Source: Bermanella sp044597725 (lineage in GTDB: Bacteria; Pseudomonadota; Gammaproteobacteria; Pseudomonadales; Oceanobacteraceae). From it: 64,000 bases of DNA. Of this stretch, positions 16,292 through 25,963 are shown one piece after another. The notes under the pieces were generated by a model. It saw only the letters and a list, made by a program, of their open reading frames with translations, did not search any database and was not told the DNA's origin. The stretch spans positions 868,001-932,000 of the forward strand of contig NZ_CP139003.1 of the NCBI RefSeq assembly GCF_044597725.1, read 5' to 3'. Position 1 is the stretch's first letter; each line of letters starts with the position of its first letter. The translations under genes were made by a program, and so were the position numbers.

Positions 16292-18160
16292 ATGCTGAAT
16301 AAGTACCCAGTGTGGAAATACTTTCTCATACTCATAATTGGTGCCATGGGCGTTATTTACGCTTCGCCTAATTTATATCCGCCCGATCCAGCCGTACAGA
16401 TCACGCCCGCCAAAAGTGGTGACTCAGTTGATCAATACACTCTCGATAAAGCACTTAGCGCCCTTGATGATGGTGAAATAAACTACTTTGGAGCTGAGCT
16501 GCAAGAAGGTAAAACCGCACTTATTCGCATAGGGAGTGAAGATAAACAGCTTCAAGCTAAAGGTGTGATTCAGCGTGAGCTAGGTGATGCGTTTATCGTT
16601 GCACTTAATATGGCACCCACAACACCTCAGTGGTTGATTGATATGGGCGCTGGCCCTATGACATTGGGTCTTGATTTAAGTGGTGGTGTTCACTTCTTAA
16701 TGGAAGTGGATATGGAAGAATTTATCACCCAACGTATAGATGGCTATCGCGATACACTTATGCGCAACTTTCGAGAAGAACGCTTGCGTTATCGTCGTGT
16801 TGCCCTAGATGAAGAAGGGCGCATTCAAGTACAGTTCGCAGATGCAGAAGTGCGTGATGAAGCAGAGAATTATGTTCGCCGTGAATACCCAGAATTTTTA
16901 ACCGATACCCGCAGTGATGAACAGCATTGGTTACAACTGACCATGACGTCTGCAAAAATTAAAGAATTAGAAGATTATGCAATTAAGCAAAACCTAACCA
17001 CTATTCGTAATCGTGTAAACGAATTAGGTGTTGCCGAACCTATGGTCCAGCGCCAAGGGCGTAATCGTATCGTAATCGAATTGCCTGGTGTTCAAGATAC
17101 AGCAGCAGCTAAAAAGATTTTAGGTAAAGCGGCTAACCTTGAGTTTCGTCTAGAAGCATTGCCAAGCGCTAGCCGGTTTAGCAGTGAAGAATATGAGTTC
17201 AAAAACCCATCACCCGGTCGTACCGAAGCCCGTCTGGAAAAAGCGATTATCGTAACAGGCGATAATGTAGCAAATGCTCAGCCTGCTTTTGATGAAAACG
17301 GTCAGCCACAAGTAAATATTACCCTTGATAGCACTGGTGGTGCATTAATGGGTAAGGTTACTAAAGAAGCCATTAAGCGTCGCATGGGTGTATTGTTTGT
17401 TGAACACAAAGTTCGTACTCGCTACGTTGAAAAAGACGGAGTTGAAGTACCTGTAGAGAACAAGTACACCGAAAAGAAAATTATTTCCCTCGCTACTATT
17501 CAAAGTGCTTTAGGTAGTTCGTTCCGTATCACTGGTTTGCAAGCCGGCGAAGCATCTGAGTTGGCCCTGTTGCTACGTGCTGGTGCATTGGCTGCGCCTA
17601 TGTACTTTGTTGAAGAACGTACCGTTGGGCCAAGCTTGGGTAAAGAAAACATCAAGTTGGGTGTTACCTCGGTACAGTTGGGCTTAGCATTGGTTCTAAT
17701 CTTTATGATTGTTTATTACCGTGTATTTGGCTTAATCGCTAATGTTGCTCTTACTATTAATATGGTGCTATTGGTTGCTGTAATGTCCATGTTGGGAGCA
17801 ACCTTAACTCTGCCTGGTATTGCCGGTATCGTCTTAACCGTGGGTATGGCGGTGGATGCCAATGTGCTTATTTTCTCGCGAATACGGGAAGAATTAAAAT
17901 CGGGAATGAATGTACAGCAGGCTATTCATAGTGGTTACGATAAAGCGTTCCTAACCATTCTTGATGCCAATGTAACAACGCTTATTGTTGCAATTATTCT
18001 GTTCGCAGTAGGAACAGGGCCAGTTAAAGGTTTCGCAGTGACGTTAAGCATCGGTATTATTACCTCTATGTTTACCGCCATTATGGTGACCCGAGCTATG
18101 GTGAATTTAATTTATGGCGGGCGCCGCCTTGAACGTATTTCAATTGGTGGAGGCGTATAA
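16292..18160 (+). CDS. secD: Protein translocase subunit SecD
   Basis: 622 residues from the ATG at 16292 (MLNKYPVWKYFLILIIGAMG), the normal SecD N-terminus; an earlier in-frame ATG at 16244 is not conserved. SecD with SecF uses the proton gradient to pull preproteins through SecYEG from the periplasmic side. Seen are the first helix, a large periplasmic domain with LGLDLSGGVHFLMEVD (about residue 128), and five C-terminal helices with the RND-type GMAVDANVLIFSRIREEL motif. It is 2 bp from secF. Confidence 0.97.
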   Translation: MLNKYPVWKYFLILIIGAMGVIYASPNLYPPDPAVQITPAKSGDSVDQYTLDKALSALDDGEINYFGAELQEGKTALIRIGSEDKQLQAKGVIQRELGDAFIVALNMAPTTPQWLIDMGAGPMTLGLDLSGGVHFLMEVDMEEFITQRIDGYRDTLMRNFREERLRYRRVALDEEGRIQVQFADAEVRDEAENYVRREYPEFLTDTRSDEQHWLQLTMTSAKIKELEDYAIKQNLTTIRNRVNELGVAEPMVQRQGRNRIVIELPGVQDTAAAKKILGKAANLEFRLEALPSASRFSSEEYEFKNPSPGRTEARLEKAIIVTGDNVANAQPAFDENGQPQVNITLDSTGGALMGKVTKEAIKRRMGVLFVEHKVRTRYVEKDGVEVPVENKYTEKKIISLATIQSALGSSFRITGLQAGEASELALLLRAGALAAPMYFVEERTVGPSLGKENIKLGVTSVQLGLALVLIFMIVYYRVFGLIANVALTINMVLLVAVMSMLGATLTLPGIAGIVLTVGMAVDANVLIFSRIREELKSGMNVQQAIHSGYDKAFLTILDANVTTLIVAIILFAVGTGPVKGFAVTLSIGIITSMFTAIMVTRAMVNLIYGGRRLERISIGGGV

Positions 18161-18162
18161 CC

Positions 18163-19086
18163 ATGAGTGATATCAAAGATTTAAATTTTATGGGCGGGCG
18201 TAAAATCGCCGCGTTTATATCCATTGCTTTACTTGTCATATCCATTGGTTCATTAGCTGTACAAGGCTTGAAGCTTGGTCTCGACTTCACTGGTGGTACC
18301 TTAATTGAGGTTTCATACGAAACGTCGGCTAATGTAAACGATATTCGAACCACTCTGGTTGATGCGGGTTACAGAGACGTTGCTGTGCAACACTTTGGTA
18401 GCGAAGAAGAAGTACTGGTACGCATGCAAGAAGCTTATCGCGCAAATCTGGGTGATGAAGTACTCGAAACGCTGCGTCAGAATTCTGAGGAAGATATTCA
18501 ACTGCGTCGTTCTGAATTTGTGGGATCGCAAGTGGGCGAAGAGTTACGTGACCAAGGGGGCATTGCTTTATTACTAGCCCTTGCTGTAGTTATGATTTAT
18601 GTTGCAGCTCGCTTCCAGTTTAAGTTTTCAGTGGGGGCTGTTGCGGCATTGATGCACGATGTAATTATTGTTTTAGGCATCTATAGCTTGTTCCAGTTTG
18701 AATTTGACCTGACTGTGTTGGCGGCGTTACTTGCGGTGATTGGTTATTCGTTGAACGATACTATCGTAGTGGCTGACCGGATTCGTGAGAACTTTCGTAT
18801 TATTCGTCAGATGCAGCCGATTGACGTGATCAATCGCTCGCTGACACAAACCTTAGGGCGTACCTTAATAACATCATTAACCACATTGCTGGTATTGTTG
18901 GCGCTGCTAATCGTTGGTGGTGAGCTGATCCATTACTTCGCGTTAGCATTGACCATAGGTGTTGTTGTGGGTACATATTCGTCGGTTTATGTGGCATCTA
19001 ATATTCTGTTAAGTATGCACATTAGCCGTGAGGACTTGCTTCCACCTGAAGAGGAAGAAGATCCGGAATTGGCAGAACGCCCTTAA
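18163..19086 (+). CDS. secF: Protein translocase subunit SecF
   Basis: 307 residues. First helix near residues 15-32, then the periplasmic domain with GLDFTGGTLIEVSYE and five further helices with the family motif GYSLNDTIVVADRIREN, which carries residues needed for proton-coupled movement. The start lies 2 bp after the secD stop. An acidic C-terminal tail (PEEEEDPELAERP) closes the protein. Confidence 0.97.
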   Translation: MSDIKDLNFMGGRKIAAFISIALLVISIGSLAVQGLKLGLDFTGGTLIEVSYETSANVNDIRTTLVDAGYRDVAVQHFGSEEEVLVRMQEAYRANLGDEVLETLRQNSEEDIQLRRSEFVGSQVGEELRDQGGIALLLALAVVMIYVAARFQFKFSVGAVAALMHDVIIVLGIYSLFQFEFDLTVLAALLAVIGYSLNDTIVVADRIRENFRIIRQMQPIDVINRSLTQTLGRTLITSLTTLLVLLALLIVGGELIHYFALALTIGVVVGTYSSVYVASNILLSMHISREDLLPPEEEEDPELAERP

Positions 19087-19094
19087 ATCATTTC

Positions 19095-19122
19095 AACAGG
19101 AGCCATTGGCTCCTGTTTTTTT
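19095..19122 (+). terminator. Intrinsic terminator after secF
   Basis: AACAGGAGCC (19095-19104), loop ATT, GGCTCCTGTT (19108-19117), followed by TTTTT. Perfect 10-bp stem with a T-run, 9 bp after the secF stop. Confidence 0.93.
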
Positions 19123-19202
19123 ACCTACTTGTCTGTTTTTCCCCTTCTGTTTCTATTTATATGCTCGCACAATACTTCTTAAAATAACAAAAAGAGAAGA
19201 TT

Positions 19203-21356
19203 ATGCGTCAGCCTATCCTTTTAACCTTACTATGCAGTGGTTATGGCCTGTTAACCTTGTGGGCAGTGGCCTTGCTAACATTGCCGCTACCACCGTCTAA
19301 GGCTCTGGTTGAACAACGTGCAGCTCAATATGATCTCACCATTTATCGCGACAATTATGGTATTCCCCATATATACGGTAAGCAGGATCTTGATACCGCT
19401 TTTGGTCTTGGTTATGCCCAAAGCGAAGACGATTTCACGACGTTGCAAACGGTTATTTTAGCAACAAGGGGTATGTTGGCTGCGGAAAATGGTTATTCAG
19501 CCGCAAAGACGGATTTTGTTGTTCAATTTATGGGTGTTTGGCAGACAATCGATTCGCATTATGAAGATCAGGTGCCTGAGAATATTAAGCAAATTGCCCA
19601 AGCTTATGCTGACGGCGTCAACTTATTCGCAGTGCAAAACCCCGAAAAAGTCAGTCCTTACTTGTTGCCTGTGACACCTCAAGACTTAATTGCTGGGTTT
19701 ACGTTTAAAACCCCTATGTTCTATGGCTTTGATGATATTTTAGCTGAGTTGGTTAATAGCGATAAACCTATGGCCATGGCCAAAACCGAACAGCATGCCC
19801 TTGAATTTGTTACGCAAGAGCAACCGGCCATGGGAAGCCAAGGTATTGCTATTGCACCAAAGCGAAGTGACGACGGTGCAACACGACTATTAGTGAATAG
19901 TCATCAACCCCTTACTGGCCCGGTAGCTTGGTATGAAGCACGTTTACACAGCGAAGAGGGGCTTGATGTGGTTGGTTCTACCTTTCCGGGGGCGCCTGTG
20001 ATTATTCATGGGCATAACCGTGATGTAGGCTGGGCCAATACGGTTAATAAGCCAGATTTAGTAGATATATATAAATTAACGATTAACCCAGACAACGAAA
20101 ACGAATATTGGATGGATGGCAAATGGCACAGGTTTGAACAACGAACCGCTAAAATCACAATAGGTATTTTAGGGCCTTTGCGGTTGACTATTAATAAAAG
20201 CATTCAAGTTGCCAAACATGGCCCGGTAATGGAAACAGATCATGGACACTATGCTTTGCGATGGGCTGGTATGAATGAAGTTCGTACACTTGAGTTTATG
20301 TATGGTTTAAACAAAGCAAGCAATCAAAGTGAGTTTGAAAGTATGCTTGCCATGAATGCAATGCCCAGCATTAACTATGTGTACGCTGATAAACAAGGCA
20401 ATATTGCTCATTATTATAATGCCATGTTTCCAAAGCGTATCGAGGGCTGGGACTGGGGCAAAGTTTTGCCCGGTGATAATAGTGATTTAATTTGGGATGA
20501 GTATTTAGGTTTTTCTGCCGTGCCTAAAACAGTTAACCCAGAAAGTGGTTTTGTTTATAACGCAAATAATACACCGTTTATGGCGACCGATGGACTAGGT
20601 AATCCGCAGCCAGCTAATTTTTCAAAAACAATGGGCATACAAACCGAGATGACCAACCGAGCGTTACGTATTGATACATTAGCCAAAGAAATGCCTAAGA
20701 TAAGTTTACAGAATTTAAAAGATATTAAATTCGACTTAATGTATGACTCACGCTCACATCAAGTTAAGCAATTAAAGCTATGGATGAATACGGTTGAATT
20801 AGCGACGTTAACTCCGAAAGAACAGCAAGCGAAGCAAGCTCTTGCATCATGGAATTATGGGGCAGATCGAAATAATGAGCTGGCGGCATTGGCTATTTTA
20901 ACCTTACAGCCCATAGAAAAAGCAAATAATAAACAAGTTCCACTTGATGAAATTACTCAAGCCTTTAAGAATGCGGTGGCATTTTTATATGAATATCATG
21001 GACACTATAAAGTAGCTTATGGCGATGTTGTTCTACTGATTCGTGGTGATAAAAACCTTGCGGTAAGTGGTGGCCCAGATATTTTACGTGCTATATATAC
21101 TCACCCAGCTAACGAAAGCGGGCACATGGAAGCCCGAGCGGGAGATGGTTTTATGATGTTTGTAGAGTGGAATAAACAAGGTTTGGTAAGCAGTGAAGCC
21201 ATTCATCAGTTTGGTGCAGCAACTAATCAAAAACATAGTACACACTATAATGATCAAATGGACATGTTTGTAGAACATAAATTGAGGCCTGTCGTATTAA
21301 CCAAGTCTCAACTTATGCCTTTAGTGCTAGCAAGCTATCATCCATTAGAAAAATAA
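19203..21356 (+). CDS. Penicillin/AHL acylase-type Ntn hydrolase
   Basis: 717 residues. The N-terminus (RQPILLTLLCSGYGLLTLW) is a signal or anchor segment. An alpha-chain part with YRDNYGIPHIYGKQDLDTAFGLGYA precedes a Gly-Ser processing site MGSQGIAIAP, placing the predicted nucleophile at Ser212 as the first residue of the beta chain after autocleavage. The beta chain has VNSHQPLTGPVAWYEARL and IIHGHNRDVGWANT, typical of this family. Members cleave amide bonds in beta-lactams, aculeacin-like lipopeptides or N-acyl-homoserine lactones in the periplasm. The natural substrate cannot be told from sequence. Its 3' end overlaps the convergent outer-membrane protein gene by 12 bp. Confidence 0.88.
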   Translation: MRQPILLTLLCSGYGLLTLWAVALLTLPLPPSKALVEQRAAQYDLTIYRDNYGIPHIYGKQDLDTAFGLGYAQSEDDFTTLQTVILATRGMLAAENGYSAAKTDFVVQFMGVWQTIDSHYEDQVPENIKQIAQAYADGVNLFAVQNPEKVSPYLLPVTPQDLIAGFTFKTPMFYGFDDILAELVNSDKPMAMAKTEQHALEFVTQEQPAMGSQGIAIAPKRSDDGATRLLVNSHQPLTGPVAWYEARLHSEEGLDVVGSTFPGAPVIIHGHNRDVGWANTVNKPDLVDIYKLTINPDNENEYWMDGKWHRFEQRTAKITIGILGPLRLTINKSIQVAKHGPVMETDHGHYALRWAGMNEVRTLEFMYGLNKASNQSEFESMLAMNAMPSINYVYADKQGNIAHYYNAMFPKRIEGWDWGKVLPGDNSDLIWDEYLGFSAVPKTVNPESGFVYNANNTPFMATDGLGNPQPANFSKTMGIQTEMTNRALRIDTLAKEMPKISLQNLKDIKFDLMYDSRSHQVKQLKLWMNTVELATLTPKEQQAKQALASWNYGADRNNELAALAILTLQPIEKANNKQVPLDEITQAFKNAVAFLYEYHGHYKVAYGDVVLLIRGDKNLAVSGGPDILRAIYTHPANESGHMEARAGDGFMMFVEWNKQGLVSSEAIHQFGAATNQKHSTHYNDQMDMFVEHKLRPVVLTKSQLMPLVLASYHPLEK

Positions 21357-22604
21357 GCCGGTTTTAGTGAGGCGTATACGAATTGACTTATTGTCTTCGT
21401 ATGCGCCAAAAAAGCTTTTCTCAGAACCGTCTAGCCACTCCAACATAATACTTGTCTTAAAGTTATCAACCCATTCATAGTCAAACTTAGGTCGAATAAA
21501 CTGACCATCATTGGCAATATCGTATGCGATATCTAGTTGTAATTCCCAGCGGGGTAGGTCGTCAAATGCAAAGCGCATAAACAGCGTATTTTCGAATATA
21601 TGATCAAAATCTTGCGGGCTGTATTGAATATCAGTGGTTGCATGTTGATAGCTGTATTCAAGCAAAACAAATAGGTCTTTATTGAACATGACATCACTAA
21701 AACGCCTATCTACACCTACCACTAAATGTATATAGGGGTCATCTACAAGCGCCTTGGTTGAATTGCTATCATCAGTATGAATATAAGCTAATTCGCTTCT
21801 TAGGGTATATTCATCCATTAGCAGGGCACCGTCTGCTGCTACCGTGTGCAATCTATGTGTTGTTGGTAAAAACTCTACTTCAACTTCACTTGCATTCATC
21901 GCAATGACGTTTTGCTGATATTGGGGTATATCATTCCAGCCATATACGTAGCTAACCGCCCAATCAAACCCCGTCCCTCTTTGGCTTAAGCGTATACCCG
22001 TTTGCCAGTTCTCAAGCCCTGATTTAGGTTGATCAGTGGATGCAGTGGAATATCTAAAGGTTTGTCCGGCTTGTGTGGTTTGCGGTAGGGCAGGGTTCCA
22101 AGGACTATTGAGTTCAGGTAATTCACTGTAGGTATGCAGTGGTAAAACAATCCATTCAAGGTTAGCTTCTTCAAGGTAAGCTCGAACATTAATACCGATT
22201 AACCCATAACGTTCATTATCGTCATCTAAGGGATCACGATAATTTGCACTTGAAAAATCGATGGGATTAACAATATCGGTACGTGACCAATTGATTATTT
22301 GCTTGCCTAAGCGAATATCCATATTTTGGTTTCGATAGTCTACGTAGATTTCATTTAGATCCTCTTCATTCTTATAATCGTCGTCATAGGATCGACGTAT
22401 ATGAGCACTAGAAGCTAGTCGCAGCGAACGAGAAAATATATGACTAAAATCCAATTGAATATCGCCTTGCCCCAGAGAGGTATTCTGGAGCAAGCTATTG
22501 TCATAATAATTAAGTCCCTCTAACTCTAGAGTATATTCTAGGGAGGAGTTTCCCCATGTGGCTAATGGTAATAGCAACAACCCTGTTAGTAGCAATCGTA
22601 ACAT
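21345..22604 (-). CDS. Outer-membrane beta-barrel protein (DUF1302-like)
   Basis: 419 residues. A signal peptide (MLRLLLTGLLLLPLATWG, cleavage near residue 20) is followed by alternating beta-strand-rich sequence with many Asp, Tyr and Trp residues. The protein ends in phenylalanine (IRLTKTGLFF), the usual BAM recognition signature. The segment DIRLGKQIINWSRTDIVNPID resembles DUF1302-type porin proteins found beside MMPL/LolA-like genes. It is the last gene of a three-gene minus-strand set with a LolA-like protein (6 bp away) and an MMPL exporter, so it is a candidate outer-membrane receiver for whatever that exporter moves. Precise family is moderately certain. Confidence 0.75.
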   Translation of the reverse strand: MLRLLLTGLLLLPLATWGNSSLEYTLELEGLNYYDNSLLQNTSLGQGDIQLDFSHIFSRSLRLASSAHIRRSYDDDYKNEEDLNEIYVDYRNQNMDIRLGKQIINWSRTDIVNPIDFSSANYRDPLDDDNERYGLIGINVRAYLEEANLEWIVLPLHTYSELPELNSPWNPALPQTTQAGQTFRYSTASTDQPKSGLENWQTGIRLSQRGTGFDWAVSYVYGWNDIPQYQQNVIAMNASEVEVEFLPTTHRLHTVAADGALLMDEYTLRSELAYIHTDDSNSTKALVDDPYIHLVVGVDRRFSDVMFNKDLFVLLEYSYQHATTDIQYSPQDFDHIFENTLFMRFAFDDLPRWELQLDIAYDIANDGQFIRPKFDYEWVDNFKTSIMLEWLDGSEKSFFGAYEDNKSIRIRLTKTGLFF

Positions 22605-22610
22605 GGTCTA

Positions 22611-23390
22611 TTACCAGCCTCGTTCAAGCGAGCGCATGGAGAATAACTGCTGAGAAATTCCCTGATTGATCGCAAAGTTATTGTATTTTAGCTCGGTCTG
22701 GTGGTTTGTTTGGTGAGTCTTCATGGTGACCAATTGCGCACGACTCACACCGGAACCATCAATAGGTTGAATGTCTAGGGCTGTAAGGGTTTTACTGTGT
22801 TGCCCGTTTTTATCAAAGTAGTGGATTTGACTAACGATAAAGTCTTTTTTACGAACCCAAAGAACTCTATATGAATATCCAGAATCTTTTAATATAGATT
22901 CGTTCTTTGGTGTTGCTTTTATTTTATAGTTTTCTTCACCATTAATAGTTTCATCATCTAATCGTTTGTATTCAAAATCATTGAGGTCTTCTGGACTTAA
23001 GTCTTCAAATGAAAAATCAGTTCCCATAAAGCTATCACTTTGATTTGATGCACTAATGCGTCTAGACCGCTTTAAAGCGGGTAGATATAACCATTGGTCA
23101 TCTTCAGCATTTGCGTTTTCTATTGTCAAAAGGCCGGTGCCAGATACATTGCTAGGTGCTTCGAATTTAACAATAGAGCTTTGTAGACCTGTATCATCAG
23201 TCTTGGTTGTTATTACAACCTCACGTTCGCGATTTTGTCCTTGCTTATTAGTTAATGTCATTAGTACGGTAGATTTTTCGTCATCAACTTTTCTCTGCTG
23301 ATCATTGTTCTTCATTATTTCAAGCCCGCTCATACTGGCAAAGGCAGAGGTTGATACAGTCAATAATAATATGCTTAAGAGAGTTTTCAT
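22611..23390 (-). CDS. LolA-like outer-membrane lipoprotein-sorting family protein
   Basis: 259 residues. Signal peptide MKTLLSILLLTVSTSAFASM, then a beta-rich domain. Conserved segments are DQWLYLPALKRSRRISAS and DSFMGTDFSFEDLSPEDLND, both diagnostic of the COG2834-type proteins that accompany RND/MMPL exporters. The fold is a half-barrel that carries a hydrophobic cargo across the periplasm. It lies between the MMPL gene (9 bp upstream) and the outer-membrane protein gene (6 bp downstream), giving a full inner membrane-periplasm-outer membrane path. It is not the housekeeping LolA, which is shorter and lacks these motifs. Confidence 0.85.
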   Translation of the reverse strand: MKTLLSILLLTVSTSAFASMSGLEIMKNNDQQRKVDDEKSTVLMTLTNKQGQNREREVVITTKTDDTGLQSSIVKFEAPSNVSGTGLLTIENANAEDDQWLYLPALKRSRRISASNQSDSFMGTDFSFEDLSPEDLNDFEYKRLDDETINGEENYKIKATPKNESILKDSGYSYRVLWVRKKDFIVSQIHYFDKNGQHSKTLTALDIQPIDGSGVSRAQLVTMKTHQTNHQTELKYNNFAINQGISQQLFSMRSLERGW

Positions 23391-23399
23391 ATTTTTATC

Positions 23400-25763
23400 C
23401 TATTTTACCGATTGATATTGAGTATTTGATTCTGTCTCTATGTGAGAGGGGTGCGTATTTACAGATTTTGATTCCGGGACATGATCGCGAGTGAGTAGCG
23501 ATCGACCCAGCAGAGAAATAACAGCTGGAAATATGATGAGCGTTGCTGCAGCGCTGCTAATCATCATTAAAGAAATAAGCCAGCCAAAGAATTGTAATGG
23601 TTGAAAGCCCGATAATATGAAAACAGAAAACCCAGCGACATTGGAAATAGTATCGTAAAAAATAGCTTTCCCTGAGGTGTGTCCAGAGATTAATAATGAT
23701 TTTTCAATGTTCTGATGTAATTTATTTTCAATTAAAGTTCGCTTTAAATAATGTATCGTAAAATCTACCCCAATACCCACACCAATGGCCGTTACAATGG
23801 CTGTACCCACATCAAGGCGAATGCCTAAAAATCCCATCATAGAAAGGGTGACTAACGTAGCCACGGTTAATGGAATTATACTAAGTAAACCCGCCGTTAT
23901 TGCCCTAAATATAAAGCTACAGAATAGGAAAACGACTAATATCGAGGCAATAATATTCAGTATTTTACCTTCCACAATATATTGAATTTGCGCAAGCCAG
24001 AACATGACATCACCACCAAACTCAACATTTAACTCTGGTGAGAAAATTGTATCTGCTTTGTTTTTGAGGTGTGTATACAGGGCTTTATGATCTTCTTGCT
24101 CGGATGTTGTCAGCATCACGCGAATTTTTATACGTTGATTGGCATAGTCGATTAAACTCGCCTGCTCCCCTGGTGAACCCGACATAGAAGAAAGAAGTTG
24201 ATATTGAGCAATGGCGCCTTCAGTATCGGGTATAACATCAAATGCTTTACTGTTGTCATTCATTGCGCTGTTTATTTGGCTTATTAAATCTGCAAACGAA
24301 GTGGTGTAGCCAACGTGTTCTAGCGTTTCCGCATAATTCTGAAACTCCTCAACTTGTTTGAGGTATTCTGGGTTTTGAATACCTTGTTGATTGGGCGTTT
24401 CTATCATCACATCCATATAGCGAGCGCCACCTAGTTGCTCGTTAAATTTTTCGAAAGCAATTCTTAAGCGGTGTTCAGGTTCAAAGTACTCTATAAAGTC
24501 CTGACCATATTTTAATTGGCTAAGGCCAAATATCCCCGCCAGTATTAAACCTATAATACTGGTAGAAATAACCCAATAACGATTTTTGAGAGAAAACTGA
24601 GTAAGTTTCAAAAGGCCGTTGTCGAGCTTTTTATCCATATAATTAAAGCGCGAACCAGAAGTAGGCTTTAAAAAACTTAATATGGCAGGAATGAAAAGTA
24701 AGGAAAGTACTGTGGCAGAAAGTACGCCAATAGCGGTAGCAATACCAAACTCTTGAATGGAGGTAACTTTAAATACAATCAGTGTCAGTGCACCCAGTGC
24801 AGATGTGGCACCGGTAATAATAATAGCTGGAGCGATATTTTTAAGTGCGGCTGCGGGAGCTTCCGTTTGACTTTTTCCTGACTCAACTTGTTCGTAGTAC
24901 TGCAGCATCATATGAATACCATAAGAGCTTGCTACGGCAACCATGAGTGCAGGAAGGGCAGATGATACCACGGTCACAGCCAGCCCCAACCAGCCCATTG
25001 CACCCATGGTCCATACGATACTCAGTACAACTACGCTAAAAGGTAAAATAACCCCGCGGATAGTGCGTAAGGTGAGTAAAAAGCAAAGTAGAATGAGTAA
25101 TAATGCGGTGGGCAGTAATACACCGGTATCCTTTTGAATACCACTATCAATCTCTTGGGCTTGGATAGCATCGCCCGCCACGTAAAAACTAAGTCCATCT
25201 TGTTTATATTTATCTACTAGGTCGAATACGGCATTGGTAACTTGTGTTTGACTGTACCCCTCTTGAACATTGGCACTAATGGCAACGAACGTCCCGTCTT
25301 TTGAGACAAGTCGCCCATAAACATCACTATTGCCTTTTACATCTTGTTTTAACTGTTGCATTTCTTGGGGAGAACTAGGAATCGATTCTAAAAATGGGTC
25401 GCGTTCTAGGCCCCACTCTCGAGATGTAAGATTTTTGAATGTGGATAAACTCGTTATTTCATCGGGTATTGCATATGGGATTGACTTAAGTTCTTGCGAA
25501 ATATCCGTAATAACATTTAAGGTATTTTCATTATAAATGCCATTCTGGTTTTCTAAACCAATTAATACTAACCCTTTTTCCCCAAATATTTCATCCAGTC
25601 GATCATTGGTTCGAACAATTTCATTATCTTGGGGTAACTCGGATTCCTGATTATTATCGATTTCTAATTGGCTCAGACCAGAGCCAAGCCCAATAGTGAG
25701 TAGGAAGATTAAAAAGAGGATGCGCTTCGGGTGAGCTTCCGCCCACTTATAGTACTTTAGCAT
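23400..25763 (-). CDS. MMPL/RND-superfamily exporter
   Basis: 787 residues from the ATG at 25763 (MLKYYKWAEAHPKRILFLIF); upstream in-frame codons extend to 25823 but the added residues are not membrane- or family-like. Two repeats are seen, each with one helix, a periplasmic domain and a block of five helices, the COG1033/MMPL layout. Motifs include GDAIQAQEIDSGIQKD and VTAIGVGIGVDFTIHYLKR, the latter in the helix that normally carries the proton-relay Asp. Such exporters use the proton gradient to remove lipids or other hydrophobic molecules from the inner membrane. Operon with LolA-like and outer-membrane proteins; divergent from a LysR regulator. Confidence 0.88.
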   Translation of the reverse strand: MLKYYKWAEAHPKRILFLIFLLTIGLGSGLSQLEIDNNQESELPQDNEIVRTNDRLDEIFGEKGLVLIGLENQNGIYNENTLNVITDISQELKSIPYAIPDEITSLSTFKNLTSREWGLERDPFLESIPSSPQEMQQLKQDVKGNSDVYGRLVSKDGTFVAISANVQEGYSQTQVTNAVFDLVDKYKQDGLSFYVAGDAIQAQEIDSGIQKDTGVLLPTALLLILLCFLLTLRTIRGVILPFSVVVLSIVWTMGAMGWLGLAVTVVSSALPALMVAVASSYGIHMMLQYYEQVESGKSQTEAPAAALKNIAPAIIITGATSALGALTLIVFKVTSIQEFGIATAIGVLSATVLSLLFIPAILSFLKPTSGSRFNYMDKKLDNGLLKLTQFSLKNRYWVISTSIIGLILAGIFGLSQLKYGQDFIEYFEPEHRLRIAFEKFNEQLGGARYMDVMIETPNQQGIQNPEYLKQVEEFQNYAETLEHVGYTTSFADLISQINSAMNDNSKAFDVIPDTEGAIAQYQLLSSMSGSPGEQASLIDYANQRIKIRVMLTTSEQEDHKALYTHLKNKADTIFSPELNVEFGGDVMFWLAQIQYIVEGKILNIIASILVVFLFCSFIFRAITAGLLSIIPLTVATLVTLSMMGFLGIRLDVGTAIVTAIGVGIGVDFTIHYLKRTLIENKLHQNIEKSLLISGHTSGKAIFYDTISNVAGFSVFILSGFQPLQFFGWLISLMMISSAAATLIIFPAVISLLGRSLLTRDHVPESKSVNTHPSHIETESNTQYQSVK

Positions 25764-25963
25764 TGCTTTAGTCTCGTTAGTTAAACTTGCGTATAAACTA
25801 AGGGTCATTAAAGCGCACAACAAACGTTATAAATTTTAATATGATTAAGTAAAATTAACTCGTTAAGTTGTTGATTTAAAGGATAATAGATTTCTTGTTT
25901 GCATATATTGCTAAATTTAATTTATGCTAAGACACAACGGGTCTTCGATAAAGGAATATGATA

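Noticed and set aside
19203..21356. Prophage or integron hypothesis near the tRNA-Leu and neighbouring genes
   Set aside because: No integrase, att-site duplication or phage genes were seen; the tRNA is flanked by ordinary housekeeping genes.
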